From Halococcus agarilyticus (GTDB lineage: Archaea; Halobacteriota; Halobacteria; Halobacteriales; Halococcaceae), in the NCBI RefSeq assembly GCF_000334895.1, contig NZ_BAFM01000001.1:124001-188000 (forward strand): a DNA stretch of 64,000 bases, written 5' to 3'. Positions 26,390-35,611 of the stretch are shown in pieces. The notes under the pieces were generated by a model. It made no database searches, had not been told where the DNA came from, and saw nothing but the letters and a program-made list of their open reading frames with translations. How positions within the stretch are numbered: the first letter of the stretch is position 1; each line of letters begins with the position of its first letter. Made by a program: the position numbers and the translations under genes.

Positions 26390-28089
26390 GCGGTCGTCCG
26401 AACGAGACGAGCGAAAGAGTCGACACGACCGGCGGCGGCAAGATCGTCGGCACGGTTGTCGAGCCCGGCGACGGGCCGAACGAGTTCGTGTTCGTCACGC
26501 CCGACGAGCAGACGGTCAAAACCGGCGAGTTCATCACCTACACCGTCGCCGTCGAGGGCACAGTCAGGGACGTCATCGCGCGGGTCACGAACCGCGAGCA
26601 GTCCCGCGGTCTGCCGGCGTCGTTCATGGCTGATCCCGAAGTCGCACCCGACACCGTCGCGGCGACGCTCGGCGTGCCGAACGAGGACGTCGACCTCTAC
26701 CGACTGACGGCGACGGTTGTCGGGTTTTATGATGGGGGCGAAGACGGGATGAAGACGTTCTCGAACCCGCGTCAGCTCCCACGGCCAGGCGAGCAGTTGT
26801 GCACTGCACCTGACGGGTTGCTCGAAGCCGTACTGCCGAATCTTGGTGTCGACGATCCGAACGAAGCTGATCCGGCAACGATGGACGGCCTCGCTCACGT
26901 CGGTTGGCTGCTCAACCGACCCACTGAGGCAGTAAATCTGCACCTTCCGATCGACGAGTTCGCCGCGACGCATCTCGCAATCCTCGCCTCGACGGGCTCG
27001 GGCAAATCGTACACGGCGAGCGTGCTGATCGAGGAGATGATGCAGCCCTCCTCACGGGCGTCGCTGCTGGTGTTCGACCCTCACGGCGAGTACGACACGC
27101 TATCGGATATGCAGAGTGATGATTTCCGTGGTGATGATGGCTACATACCAGAGGTTGAAACCTTCCCGCCAGACCGACTCCGAGTGCGGATTTCGGATCT
27201 AAACCTTGGTGATGTCCTCTCAGTTATGGACGATCCGAGCCCCCGAATGGAAGAACGCCTCGCGGCGGGCTGGCGATCCCTCCAGAACGACGACAGCAAA
27301 GGCGAAACGTGGGGCGTTGACGATCTCATGAACAGAATGCATCATATATATTCGGACGATGAGGAGGGTGACACGAGTGTGAATGCACTCGAATGGCGTC
27401 TTCGGCGTGCTCTCGAGCAAAACGACCTATTCGACACCAGCGAAAACGTTCCGCTTGCTGATCTCGTCGCGCCGGGCAAGTGCACCGTCCTGAAAATGGA
27501 TACCCTTGACCAACGCGACCAGCAGATGATCGCGACGGTTCTGCTCCGCCGGCTCTATCAGGCACGCCTCGATCACGAGCGCGGCCGCGAATCACCCGTC
27601 GACTTCCCGCTGTTCGCGCTGTTCGAGGAGGGTCACCGGTTCGCGCCGAGCGCCGGGAGCGCACCCTCGCTGGGAATCATGCGCACCATCACCTCCGAGG
27701 GCCGGAAGTTCGGGTTCGGGATCGGCGTCGTGAGCCAGCGCCCCTCGAAGATCGATCAGGACACTCTCTCGCAGTGTGGAACTCAGATTACGATGCAGAT
27801 CCAGAACCCCGCGGACCAGAAGGCTATCGAGGAGTCAGTCGAGGCGGCTGGCGAAGAGGTCCTCGACGAACTCCCGGGGCTCACACCTGGCCAGGCGGTC
27901 CTCTCGGGCGACGCGATGAACACCCCGGTTCTCGTCCGGGTCCGCGAGCGCCACACCGAACACGGTGCGGCGGGATCGAACGCGACCGAAGCCTGGCGCG
28001 AGAGCTACGCCGCCCGCCAGCGCGAACCGGTCGGATCAGAAGCACCGGACATGGGTGGCGGGGAGTCGTCGGGCGTCGACGAACTGTGA
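26386..28089 (+). CDS. herA: HerA-type bipolar DNA helicase/translocase
   Basis: 567 residues. N-terminal HAS barrel (about 15-110), then a FtsK/HerA ATPase: Walker A ASTGSGKSYTA (about 203-213), the HerA motif VFDPHGEYDTL, Walker B-like FALFEEGHRFAPS with Glu-Glu, a sensor region VVSQRPSKIDQDTLSQCGTQI and an arginine-bearing AQRxP-like stretch. HerA hexamers pump DNA into NurA. Last gene of the mre11-rad50-nurA-X-herA operon. The GC content dips locally (27100-27400) without breaking the frame. Confidence 0.95.
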   Translation: MSGRPNETSERVDTTGGGKIVGTVVEPGDGPNEFVFVTPDEQTVKTGEFITYTVAVEGTVRDVIARVTNREQSRGLPASFMADPEVAPDTVAATLGVPNEDVDLYRLTATVVGFYDGGEDGMKTFSNPRQLPRPGEQLCTAPDGLLEAVLPNLGVDDPNEADPATMDGLAHVGWLLNRPTEAVNLHLPIDEFAATHLAILASTGSGKSYTASVLIEEMMQPSSRASLLVFDPHGEYDTLSDMQSDDFRGDDGYIPEVETFPPDRLRVRISDLNLGDVLSVMDDPSPRMEERLAAGWRSLQNDDSKGETWGVDDLMNRMHHIYSDDEEGDTSVNALEWRLRRALEQNDLFDTSENVPLADLVAPGKCTVLKMDTLDQRDQQMIATVLLRRLYQARLDHERGRESPVDFPLFALFEEGHRFAPSAGSAPSLGIMRTITSEGRKFGFGIGVVSQRPSKIDQDTLSQCGTQITMQIQNPADQKAIEESVEAAGEEVLDELPGLTPGQAVLSGDAMNTPVLVRVRERHTEHGAAGSNATEAWRESYAARQREPVGSEAPDMGGGESSGVDEL

Positions 28090-28148
28090 CCGAGGACGCC
28101 TGGTCGCATGATTAGCTGTCTCCGCTCCCGACTTCGATACCGAGTTCG

Positions 28149-28382
28149 TCAGCCGTGCGCTCGTTCGAGCGTCTGGCGCGCTCGATCGGTGGTCCGATAC
28201 CCGCGCTCGCCGGCCACCTCCGCTTCCGCGAGCAGCCCCGCCGCCCGGAGCTCCGCACACAGCCCGTGGAGATCGCTCTCGCAGAGGTCGTACCGCGACA
28301 GCAGCGTTCGCACCGCGAACGGCCCATGAGTGTCGATCTCGCCCAGTAGCGCGAGCGCGCGGTCGTCCTGGACCTTCTCCAT
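28149..28382 (-). CDS. Small winged-helix-like protein
   Basis: 77 residues from ATG 28382 (MEKVQDDRALALLGEID); an upstream in-frame start at 28400 is possible. The pattern LLSRYDLCESDLHGLCAELRAAGLLAEAEVAGERGYRTTDRARQTL is helix-turn-helix plus wing, typical of stand-alone haloarchaeal regulators. Convergent with herA and cotranscribed, by position, with the membrane protein upstream. Target unknown. Confidence 0.65.
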   Translation of the reverse strand: MEKVQDDRALALLGEIDTHGPFAVRTLLSRYDLCESDLHGLCAELRAAGLLAEAEVAGERGYRTTDRARQTLERAHG

Positions 28383-28406
28383 ACTCACCCTACCGACCAC
28401 GGTCGG

Positions 28407-28748
28407 TTAGCGGTTTTGATACCCTCGGTACCGGCGGTAGCCGTTCGCGAGCGCCACCAGTCCGATCGCGATCCCGAGCCCCGCGAGCCGCCACCGACCC
28501 CGGAAGTATCCCATCAGCAGTCCCAGCGTCGCCGCGATCACGCCGATCTTGAGCGCGAAGACGCTGCCCCAGAACGCCCGGAGCAGCTCCGGTGACGCGT
28601 CGACATCGGACGTATCGGGGACCGAGACCGTCGGATCGTCGGGACCGAGCTCCGCGTCGAGCGCCCCGACGTCGATCCCGAGATCCGAACCCGGGAGGGA
28701 GTCGCCAGCGTCGTCCGGTGTCGAATCGCCCGGCGGGTCGTCTGACAC
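28407..28748 (-). CDS. Small acidic membrane protein, unknown
   Basis: 113 residues from GTG 28748. The N-terminal 55 residues are acidic and Pro/Asp-rich. Two hydrophobic helices follow (FWGSVFALKIGVIAATLGLLMG and the next, about 63-98), with a basic end RYRGYQNR. The topology suggests an exposed acidic domain anchored by a helical hairpin. No family is recognised. Confidence 0.6.
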   Translation of the reverse strand: MSDDPPGDSTPDDAGDSLPGSDLGIDVGALDAELGPDDPTVSVPDTSDVDASPELLRAFWGSVFALKIGVIAATLGLLMGYFRGRWRLAGLGIAIGLVALANGYRRYRGYQNR

Positions 28749-28792
28749 ACCCCTCTGTCGGGTCCGTCGAGCAAAAAGGATTCCGTACGGGC

Positions 28793-28984
28793 TCACACCT
28801 GATCTGCGAGCCGGAGCGCGTCGCCCGCTTCGAGCCACGCGAGCGGGTTCGCGGCGTCGTAGAACACGACGCCGTCGTCGATCTCGTAGCGTTCGGTGGT
28901 TTCGAGGCCTACCGGCGGCGACGGTTCGTCGGCCGTCCGCGCGGGCGGATCGGGTAGATCGGGTCGATCGGCAGCGTTCGTCAT
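28793..28984 (-). CDS. Small conserved haloarchaeal protein (DUF7331-like)
   Basis: 63 residues ending with ETTERYEIDDGVVFYDAANPLAWLEAGDALRL, a pattern I recognise from short haloarchaeal proteins of the DUF7331 type. The N-terminus is proline/acid-rich and likely disordered. Function unknown. It is divergent from DNA polymerase B. Confidence 0.75.
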   Translation of the reverse strand: MTNAADRPDLPDPPARTADEPSPPVGLETTERYEIDDGVVFYDAANPLAWLEAGDALRLADQV

Positions 28985-29086
28985 ACTCTAACACGGTATC
29001 ACGTACCACGTAATAGGGTTTGTGGATTCGGCCGACGTTGCCCGGCGGCCGAAACGACACTCCGGGGCGAGGGGACGACCGCGGGG

Positions 29087-29095
29087 ATTTTTAGC
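29087..29095 (+). promoter_or_regulatory. TATA-like box of the DNA polymerase B gene
   Basis: ATTTTTAGC centred 26 nt before ATG 29117, giving a leaderless or near-leaderless transcript. Confidence 0.55.
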
Positions 29096-29116
29096 GGCGG
29101 GGGCGAACTCCCCTCC

Positions 29117-31903
29117 ATGACCGAGGAGGGGACCACGCAGGCGACGCTCGGCGGCAGCGCCGATCCGGGCGGGAGCGAGTCGGCGGCGGCAGCGGCAGCC
29201 CGCGAGGTCGCCGGCGACGGCGGGGCGAACGCCGAGCTCACCGATCCCGCCGCACGGCGCTACCCCGACGCCGACGGTACTGTCGAGATCGCGGTGACCC
29301 AGGTCGACTACACGATCGAGGGCAGCGGCCGCGACGAGACGCCGATCATCCACGTCTTCGGCCGCACGGACGAGGACGAGGTCGAACACGTCCGTGTCCA
29401 CGAGTTCCGGCCCTACTTCTACGCACCGTCGGAATCGCTCGTCGAAAACGACGACCGGCTCGATCACGACCGGATCACCGGCTGGGAGGAGACGGCTGCG
29501 GACGGCGACTCCTACGAGAGCATTCGTGGCGAGTCCCTCACCAAGATCTTCGGCCAGACCCCGCGCGATGTCGGGCAGATCCGGGATCGCTTCGATCACT
29601 ACGAGGCCGACGTGCTGTTCCCGAACCGATTCCTGATCGACAACGACGTGACGAGCGGGCTCCGGGTGCCCGAACGACGCGCATCCGACGACGCGCTCGT
29701 CGTTCCCAACGGCGAGGTCGAGCCGATCGAGATGCAGGCCGAAGCCCGGGTCTGCACGTTCGACATCGAGGTCGACGACCGCTCGGGGTTCCCCGAGGAC
29801 GGCGAGGAGACCATCGTCTGCCTGTCGAGCCACGACTCCGCCCGCGACGAGTACGCCGTCTGGCTCTACGAAGCGCCCGGCGGCGAGGCGGGACCCGAGG
29901 AACTCGCAGCGTACGAGGCGATCGACGGCGGCGGTGCGGACGGCGAAGACGGCGGCGAGAACGGCGACAACGGGAACAACGTCGACGCCGACGTGTACCG
30001 ATTCGCCACCGAGGAGGCGATGCTCGCGGCGTTTCTCGATTACATCGAGGACACGAACCCCGACGTGCTCACGGGCTGGAACTTCGCGGACTTCGACGCG
30101 CCGTACTTCATCGACCGGCTCGAAGAACTCGGCGGCGCGGATCACGAGGAGCACGATCTCGACCCCGACCGGCTCTCGCGGGTGAACGAGGTCTGGCGGT
30201 CGGACTGGCAGGGGCCGAATGTCAAGGGTCGCGTGGTGTTCGACCTGCTGTACGCCTACCAGCGCACCCAGTTCACCGAGCTCGACTCCTACCGGCTGGA
30301 CGCCGTCGGCGAGGTCGAACTCGGCGCGGGCAAGGAGCGCTACCCGGGCGACATCGGTGACCTCTGGGAGGACGACCCCGAACGGTTGCTCGAATACAAC
30401 CTCCGGGACGTAGAGCTCTGCGTCGAGATCGACCGCCAGCAGGGCGTGATCCCGTTCTGGCAGGAGGTCGCGTCGTTCGTGGGCTGCAAACTGGAGGACG
30501 CCACCACGCCGGGCGACGCGGTGGACATGTACGTGCTCCACGAGGCCCACGGGAAGTTCGCGCTTCCCTCGAAGGGCCAGCAGGAGACCGAGGAGTTCGA
30601 GGGCGGTGCGGTGTTCGATCCCATCACCGGCGTGAAGGAGATGGTCTCGGTGCTCGATTTGAAGTCACTCTACCCAATGAGCATGGTGACCATCAACGCC
30701 TCGCCCGAGACCCAGGTCGATCCCGCGACCTACGACGGCGAGACCTATCAAACACCCACGGGGGTCCACTTCCGGAAGGAGCCTGATGGAATGATCCGCG
30801 AGATGGTCGACGAGCTCCTCACCGAGCGCGAGGAGAAGAAGGCTCGCCGCGACGATCACACCCCAGGGACCGGAGCGTACGAGCGACTCGACCGCCAGCA
30901 AAGCGCCGTGAAGGTCATCATGAACAGCCTCTACGGCGTGTTCGGCTGGGATCGATTCCGGCTCTACGACCGGGCGATGAGCGCGGGCGTGACCTCCACC
31001 AACCGGGAGGTCATCGCCTTCACCGAGCGCGCCGCGAACGAGCTGGATTATCAGGTCGCCTACGGCGACACCGACAGCGTCATGCTCGAACTCGGTGCCG
31101 ACACCACGAAGGACGACGCCATCGATCAGGCGTTCGCGATCGAGGATCACATCAACGACGCCTACGACGAGTTCGCGCAGGAGACGCTGAACGCCGACGA
31201 CCACCGCTTCCAGATCGAGTTCGAGAAGCTCTACCGACGGTTCTTCCAGGCGGGTAAGAAGAAACGCTACGCCGGCCACATCATCTGGAAAGAGGGCCAA
31301 GACGTCGACGACGTCGACATCACGGGGTTCGAGTACAAGCGCTCGGACATCGCCCCGATCACCAAGCGCGTCCAGCACGAGGTCATCGATCGCATCGTCC
31401 ACGGCGAGGACTTGGACGAGGTCAAGACGTACCTCAGAGGCGTCATCGACGGGTTCGACGAGGGTGAGGTCGACGTCGAGCAGGTCGGCGTACCGGGCGG
31501 GATCGGCAAGCGCCTCGACGACTACGACACCGACACCGCCCAGGTCCGGGGCGCGAAGTACGCGAACCTCCTCCTCGGAACGAACTTCCAGCGCGGCAGC
31601 AAACCCAAACGCCTCTACCTCGATCGCGTCGACGGCCGGTTCTACCAGCGCCTCGAAGCCGAGCGCCCCGAGATAACGGAGCACCCGCTCTACGACGAGT
31701 TCCGGCGGGACGTCAGCGAGGGCAAGGGCGTCATCTGCTTCGAGTACGCCGACCAGGTCCCCGACGAGTTCGCCATCGACTGGGAGAAGATGCTCGACAA
31801 GACCCTCAAGGGACCGATCGCGCGCGTCGTCGAGGCGGTCGGCATCTCGTGGGACGAGGTCAAGTCCGGCCAGACCCAGACCGGGCTCGGAAGCTTCACC
31901 TGA
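29117..31903 (+). CDS. polB: Family-B replicative DNA polymerase
   Basis: 928 residues. Exonuclease motifs: Exo I CTFDIEVDD (about 214), Exo II GWNFADFDAPYF, Exo III YNLRDVELC. Polymerase motifs: A DLKSLYPMSM (about 514), B KVIMNSLYGVFGWD (about 600), C YGDTDSVML (about 649). All three polymerase motifs are continuous, so no intein is present at the sites often invaded in haloarchaeal PolB. Acidic Gly/Asn inserts (about 270-295) are typical haloarchaeal additions. Its stop is followed after 3 nt by the oligo-T start of mosaic element C. Confidence 0.97.
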   Translation: MTEEGTTQATLGGSADPGGSESAAAAAAREVAGDGGANAELTDPAARRYPDADGTVEIAVTQVDYTIEGSGRDETPIIHVFGRTDEDEVEHVRVHEFRPYFYAPSESLVENDDRLDHDRITGWEETAADGDSYESIRGESLTKIFGQTPRDVGQIRDRFDHYEADVLFPNRFLIDNDVTSGLRVPERRASDDALVVPNGEVEPIEMQAEARVCTFDIEVDDRSGFPEDGEETIVCLSSHDSARDEYAVWLYEAPGGEAGPEELAAYEAIDGGGADGEDGGENGDNGNNVDADVYRFATEEAMLAAFLDYIEDTNPDVLTGWNFADFDAPYFIDRLEELGGADHEEHDLDPDRLSRVNEVWRSDWQGPNVKGRVVFDLLYAYQRTQFTELDSYRLDAVGEVELGAGKERYPGDIGDLWEDDPERLLEYNLRDVELCVEIDRQQGVIPFWQEVASFVGCKLEDATTPGDAVDMYVLHEAHGKFALPSKGQQETEEFEGGAVFDPITGVKEMVSVLDLKSLYPMSMVTINASPETQVDPATYDGETYQTPTGVHFRKEPDGMIREMVDELLTEREEKKARRDDHTPGTGAYERLDRQQSAVKVIMNSLYGVFGWDRFRLYDRAMSAGVTSTNREVIAFTERAANELDYQVAYGDTDSVMLELGADTTKDDAIDQAFAIEDHINDAYDEFAQETLNADDHRFQIEFEKLYRRFFQAGKKKRYAGHIIWKEGQDVDDVDITGFEYKRSDIAPITKRVQHEVIDRIVHGEDLDEVKTYLRGVIDGFDEGEVDVEQVGVPGGIGKRLDDYDTDTAQVRGAKYANLLLGTNFQRGSKPKRLYLDRVDGRFYQRLEAERPEITEHPLYDEFRRDVSEGKGVICFEYADQVPDEFAIDWEKMLDKTLKGPIARVVEAVGISWDEVKSGQTQTGLGSFT

Positions 31904-31906
31904 ACG

Positions 31907-32270
31907 TTTTTACTGCGGAGGGTCGCCGAAGGCGACCCCCGCTTGCAAAAAGCTTCACCGGAGCGGCATAGCCGCTCCGAGCCCTCGTTCGCTCCGCTCA
32001 CGAGGACATGAAAAACTCCCGCTCGCGCCTCCGGCGCTCGCGGTGAGAACGCTGGCACTCTCCGCAACCGCCACGCAACCACCAACCGCACAGCACCGCC
32101 CGAGCCCTCGGCCCTTCGGACCTCGCCCTCGATCCGCCAGGAGAGCAAGCTCTCCCGAGCCCTGTGTTCGCTCCGCGAACGCAGGACGCCAGGCCCGTAA
32201 CCGCACCGCCGCCGCACCGCTGCCGCAGCCGCCCCGCACCGCGACACGTCGGGGTCGTGACCGTTCACGT
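31907..32270 (+). repeat. Mosaic palindromic intergenic element, copy C
   Basis: Starts with TTTTTACTGCGG (31907-31918), identical to copies D and G, 3 nt after the polB stop. Hairpins include ggtcgccgaaggcgacc and cggagcggcatagccgctccg. GAGGACATGAAAAACTCCCG is shared with copy D. The core appears reversed as CTCGCCCTCGATCCGCCAG (32122-32140). The oligo-T would act as a terminator for polB. From 32271 to 32420 only the promoter region of the next gene is seen (TATA-like tattaatctttttaag near 32384-32399). Confidence 0.75.
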
Positions 32271-32420
32271 CGCGTCGAGGCCAATTTGGTATCCGACCAT
32301 GTCATGGGCCCACGCGCCGGATTTCGATCGACGGTCGACGGACGATGGCGGCGAACCTCGCCGACACCTCACACAGGTAAGTATTAATCTTTTTAAGTTC
32401 GCCCCCCGCCGATTCATGCC

Positions 32421-33335
32421 ATGCGCAGACTCGGGCGGCACGTCGCCGACGCCTACCGCAACCTCCGTCACGGTGGGCCCGACGTCATCCGGGAGTTCCT
32501 CTCGCGAGCGTACTTCGGCACGGTGCCCTCCGTCGATCCCGACCCCGTCTACGCCGAGGACTGGGACCTCCTGATCGTGCTCGATGCCTGCCGGGCCGAC
32601 CTCTTCGACGAGGTGGTCGCCGACGGCAGCTACGAGGGCCTCTACGGCGGCGAATCCCGCATTTCGGCGGGCAGCACCTCGACGGAGTGGATCGAAGGCG
32701 TCTTCGGCGACGCCGACCCCGACGACCTCCGCGATACGGCGTACATCACGGGCAACCCCTACTCCGAATCGCATCTCGACGAGGAAGCGTTCGGCCTCGT
32801 CGACGAGGTTTGGCGGTACGCCTGGGACGACGAGCTGGGAACGATCCCCGCGCGGCCGCTGACCGACCGCACCATCGCCGTCGGCCGCGAGCGCTCCTTC
32901 GACCGGATGGTGGTCCACTACATGCAGCCCCACTTCCCCTCGATCCCCGACGACGACCGCGATACGGGCGTCACCCTCGACGAGTTCGGCGACGAGTCGA
33001 TGTCGGTCTGGGAGGAGCTCCGCTTCGGTCAGCGAACCGAGAGCGAGGTCTGGGAGAGCTACCGCAAGAATCTCGAATACGTGCTCGGCGAGGTCGGACT
33101 CCTGCTTGATCACGTCGACGCCGAGCGAGTGGTCGTGACCGCGGATCACGGCAACGCCGTTGGCGAGGCGGGGCTGTACGGCCACGCCGAGGGCGTCGCG
33201 CTCCCCTGCCTCCGAGAGGTGCCGTGGTGTAAGACCACCGCGACCGATCGCCAGGTCCACGAACCCGCCCAGTACGACGCCACCGCGACCACCGGCACGA
33301 CCGCCGCCCGCCTCGAATCGCTTGGCTACGCTTGA
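32421..33335 (+). CDS. Alkaline phosphatase/sulfatase-superfamily protein
   Basis: 304 residues. LLIVLDACRADLF (about residues 50-62) and VVVTADHGNAVGEAGLYGHAEG (about 236-258) are the metal-binding ends of the alkaline phosphatase fold as seen in haloarchaeal sulfatase-like proteins. No Ser/Cys-x-Pro-x-Arg sulfatase signature is present, so phosphatase or phosphotransferase activity on surface glycans is as likely. No signal peptide. It forms a group with the sulfatase-like and flippase-like genes downstream. Confidence 0.82.
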   Translation: MRRLGRHVADAYRNLRHGGPDVIREFLSRAYFGTVPSVDPDPVYAEDWDLLIVLDACRADLFDEVVADGSYEGLYGGESRISAGSTSTEWIEGVFGDADPDDLRDTAYITGNPYSESHLDEEAFGLVDEVWRYAWDDELGTIPARPLTDRTIAVGRERSFDRMVVHYMQPHFPSIPDDDRDTGVTLDEFGDESMSVWEELRFGQRTESEVWESYRKNLEYVLGEVGLLLDHVDAERVVVTADHGNAVGEAGLYGHAEGVALPCLREVPWCKTTATDRQVHEPAQYDATATTGTTAARLESLGYA

Positions 33336-33346
33336 GGACCTGAACC

Positions 33347-33715
33347 TTTTTACTGCGGGGGATCGCGCTCGCTCCCTGCGGTCGCTCGCGCGACCCCCAA
33401 AAACGTTCACCGGAGCGGCGTCGCCGCTCCGAGCCCTCGCTCGCTTCGCTCACGAGGACATGAAAAACTCCCGCTCGCTCCCTTCGGTCGCTCGCGGTGG
33501 GATCGCTGGCACTCACCGCGACTGCCACCGCAACCGCCCGCCACCGCCCCGCCACCGCCACGCAACCGCTGACCGCACAGCACCGCCCGAGCCCTCAGCC
33601 GTTCGCTCCGCTCACGGTGGTTCGAGAGAGCCAAGCTCTCTCGTCATCACGAACGGCTCCGCCGTTTCGAACGACTTCGCCCTCGATCCACCAGGAGAGC
33701 AAAAACCAGGGTGGC
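33347..33715 (+). repeat. Mosaic palindromic intergenic element, copy D
   Basis: TTTTTACTGCGG at 33347-33358, 11 nt after the preceding stop. About 100 bp are near-identical to copy C (ACCGGAGCGGC..GCCGCTCCGAGCCCTCG and GAGGACATGAAAAACTCCCGCTCG). Inside it, the GGTTCGA-hairpin-CGTCATC module (33630-33672) lies in the orientation opposite to the rest, as if inserted separately. Nothing coding is seen. Confidence 0.75.
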
Positions 33716-33727
33716 ATAGAACGGTTC

Positions 33728-34147
33728 TCAGTCGGCTGCGAGGGGATCGTTGACGCCGAGCGCTCGGCTGGCGGCCAGCACCGTTGCGGGACCCATCATT
33801 CCGATAACGAACATCGTCAGGTTGCGGGCCTGGCCAGTCATGAACTCCAGAACGAACGCGTTGTACGCAGAGACGACAACGAACCCGATGTAGGCAGCCG
33901 CCAGAACTGCGTTGGCCCGCCGATCGTTGGAGTCGCGGCCGGGACCGACCGCCCGACCGGCGATGACTACCGCCGGACCGACCGCGACGCCAGCCGCGAT
34001 CAGGAGAGCGTCTACCATCCAGCGCTCCCGGAACTCGATGATGACTACGGCAGCGAGCACCGCTGCGAAAGTCACGAGGGAGACCACCCCCAGGACAGGG
34101 CGCAGGGCGTCGTTTCCCATCGATCGAACGTCCCGCCAAGGCAACAT
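33728..34147 (-). CDS. Four-helix membrane protein, unknown
   Basis: About 139 residues from ATG 34147; GTG 34156 and ATG 34120 are alternatives. Hydrophobic segments lie around residues 17-37, 45-65, 80-100 and 105-130, joined by short loops (EFRERWM, GPGRDSNDRRAN, TGQARNLT). No family is recognised. The gene lies between two sulfatase-like genes, on the opposite strand. Confidence 0.6.
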   Translation of the reverse strand: MLPWRDVRSMGNDALRPVLGVVSLVTFAAVLAAVVIIEFRERWMVDALLIAAGVAVGPAVVIAGRAVGPGRDSNDRRANAVLAAAYIGFVVVSAYNAFVLEFMTGQARNLTMFVIGMMGPATVLAASRALGVNDPLAAD

Positions 34148-34361
34148 CAATGCCACGATTCTATGGATCGACTATCGCTGAGTAGACCTTCTATCCGTAC
34201 ATTCGTCGGACGACCATAACAAGGTAGGTGAATCGTTCTATGACACCCCCGAGCAAAACCTTCCTGAATTAGCCCGCCTCTGGTCCACCGCTTGCCTGCC
34301 GACCACCGACCCGACTCCGGAAAGTCCTTGACCGACGGGAGCGCCATCCCGGACAGTAGCC

Positions 34362-35600
34362 GTGCCCTCGAAACCGAACCTCCTCGTGCTCTGTGTCGAC
34401 TGCCTCCGCGAGGACTGCCTCGCATCGAACGCGTCCGACACGCCCTTTCTCGACGATCTCCGTTCTTCCGGAATCGACTGCGAGCAACTGTTCGCGACCG
34501 CGACCACCACGACGCCCGCGGTCGCGAGCCTCCTCACGGGCTCGTACTCCGAGCGCAACGGCGTCCACTCCCTCCAGTACGGCCGTCTCGACGCGGACGT
34601 TCCGACGCTCCCCGAAATCCTCGGCGAGCGCGGCTGGCACACCGAAGCGCTCGTGACCGGCCCGCTGGTCGATGAGACGGGGCTCAATCGGGGGTTCGAC
34701 GTCTATCGTCATCGGGAAGAGGACGAGTCGCTGTTCGGTGCCTGGCGCGACACTGCCCGCGACCGCCTCGCCTCGCTCCCCGAACCGTTCGCGGCGTTCG
34801 TCCACTGCTGGGAACTCCACGAGGACGTCGACGTGCCCGCTGCGTACGACGCACCGGCCTACGGCGATACCGGATACACGCGTGCGCTCAGCGCGCTCGA
34901 TCGGGAGCTCCACGATCTCGTTGCGACGGTTCCCGAGAACACGCTCGTCGCGGTCCACGGCGACCACGGCGAGAGCATCACCCACCGCCACAACCCGCTC
35001 CGGCTGCTCGCCAAAAGCGTCCGCGACGCGTTCCGGTACTACGGCGGCGTCGACACCCGCTCCGTCGTCGACCGAGTGAATCGCGCGCTCGACGGCCTCG
35101 GCCCCGACGTCGCCGATCACTTCCTCGAAAACGGCCACGGGGAGAACGTCTTCGACTTCGCGACCAACGTCCCCTTCGTCCTCGCCGGGCCGGGGATCGA
35201 CCCCGCGACGATCACCGCCCAGACCCGCCAGGTCGACGTCCTCCCGACACTGCTCGCGGCGCTCGGGGCTGATTTCGAGAGGGGGATCGACGGTGAATCA
35301 CTCCTGCCGGCGGACGACGTCACCGACCGGCCGGCGTACCTGCGCGCGTGCGGCGCGTCGCTCCACCGCCGGCGCAACTGGGCGCGCGCGATCCGCCACG
35401 ACGGCGCGAAGTACGTCGAGTACCCCGATCGTGCGTGGTCGGCCGAACTGTACGACCTCGACGCCGATCCCCAGGAGCTCGTCCCGATCGAGGCCGACCG
35501 GCTCGCGGCGCGGCTGCAACGTCGCCTCCCCACCGACGAACTCGGCGACGCCGAACGCCTCGACATCGACGCTCGGCTCCGCGACCTGGGCTATCTCTGA
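34362..35600 (+). CDS. Sulfatase-like hydrolase/transferase
   Basis: 412 residues from GTG 34362. LLVLCVDCLREDCL (first metal site), TTTTPAVASLLTGSYSERNGVHSL (nucleophile region, with Thr-Thr-Pro where sulfatases have Cys/Ser-x-Pro), VHCWELHEDV and VAVHGDHGESI (second metal site) place it in the alkaline phosphatase superfamily. The missing Cys/Ser nucleophile makes sulfatase activity doubtful; a Thr nucleophile is used by LTA-synthase-like phosphotransferases. It ends 11 bp before the convergent flippase-like gene. Confidence 0.85.
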   Translation: MPSKPNLLVLCVDCLREDCLASNASDTPFLDDLRSSGIDCEQLFATATTTTPAVASLLTGSYSERNGVHSLQYGRLDADVPTLPEILGERGWHTEALVTGPLVDETGLNRGFDVYRHREEDESLFGAWRDTARDRLASLPEPFAAFVHCWELHEDVDVPAAYDAPAYGDTGYTRALSALDRELHDLVATVPENTLVAVHGDHGESITHRHNPLRLLAKSVRDAFRYYGGVDTRSVVDRVNRALDGLGPDVADHFLENGHGENVFDFATNVPFVLAGPGIDPATITAQTRQVDVLPTLLAALGADFERGIDGESLLPADDVTDRPAYLRACGASLHRRRNWARAIRHDGAKYVEYPDRAWSAELYDLDADPQELVPIEADRLAARLQRRLPTDELGDAERLDIDARLRDLGYL

Positions 35601-35611
35601 GGGGGCTGTCG

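Noticed and set aside
20088-28089. Novel phage-defence operon built on HerA-NurA
   Set aside because: The gene order with mre11 and rad50 is the standard archaeal end-resection operon. Only the extra gene between nurA and herA is unusual.
29117-31903. Intein within DNA polymerase B
   Set aside because: Polymerase motifs A, B and C are intact and correctly spaced, and total length is normal.
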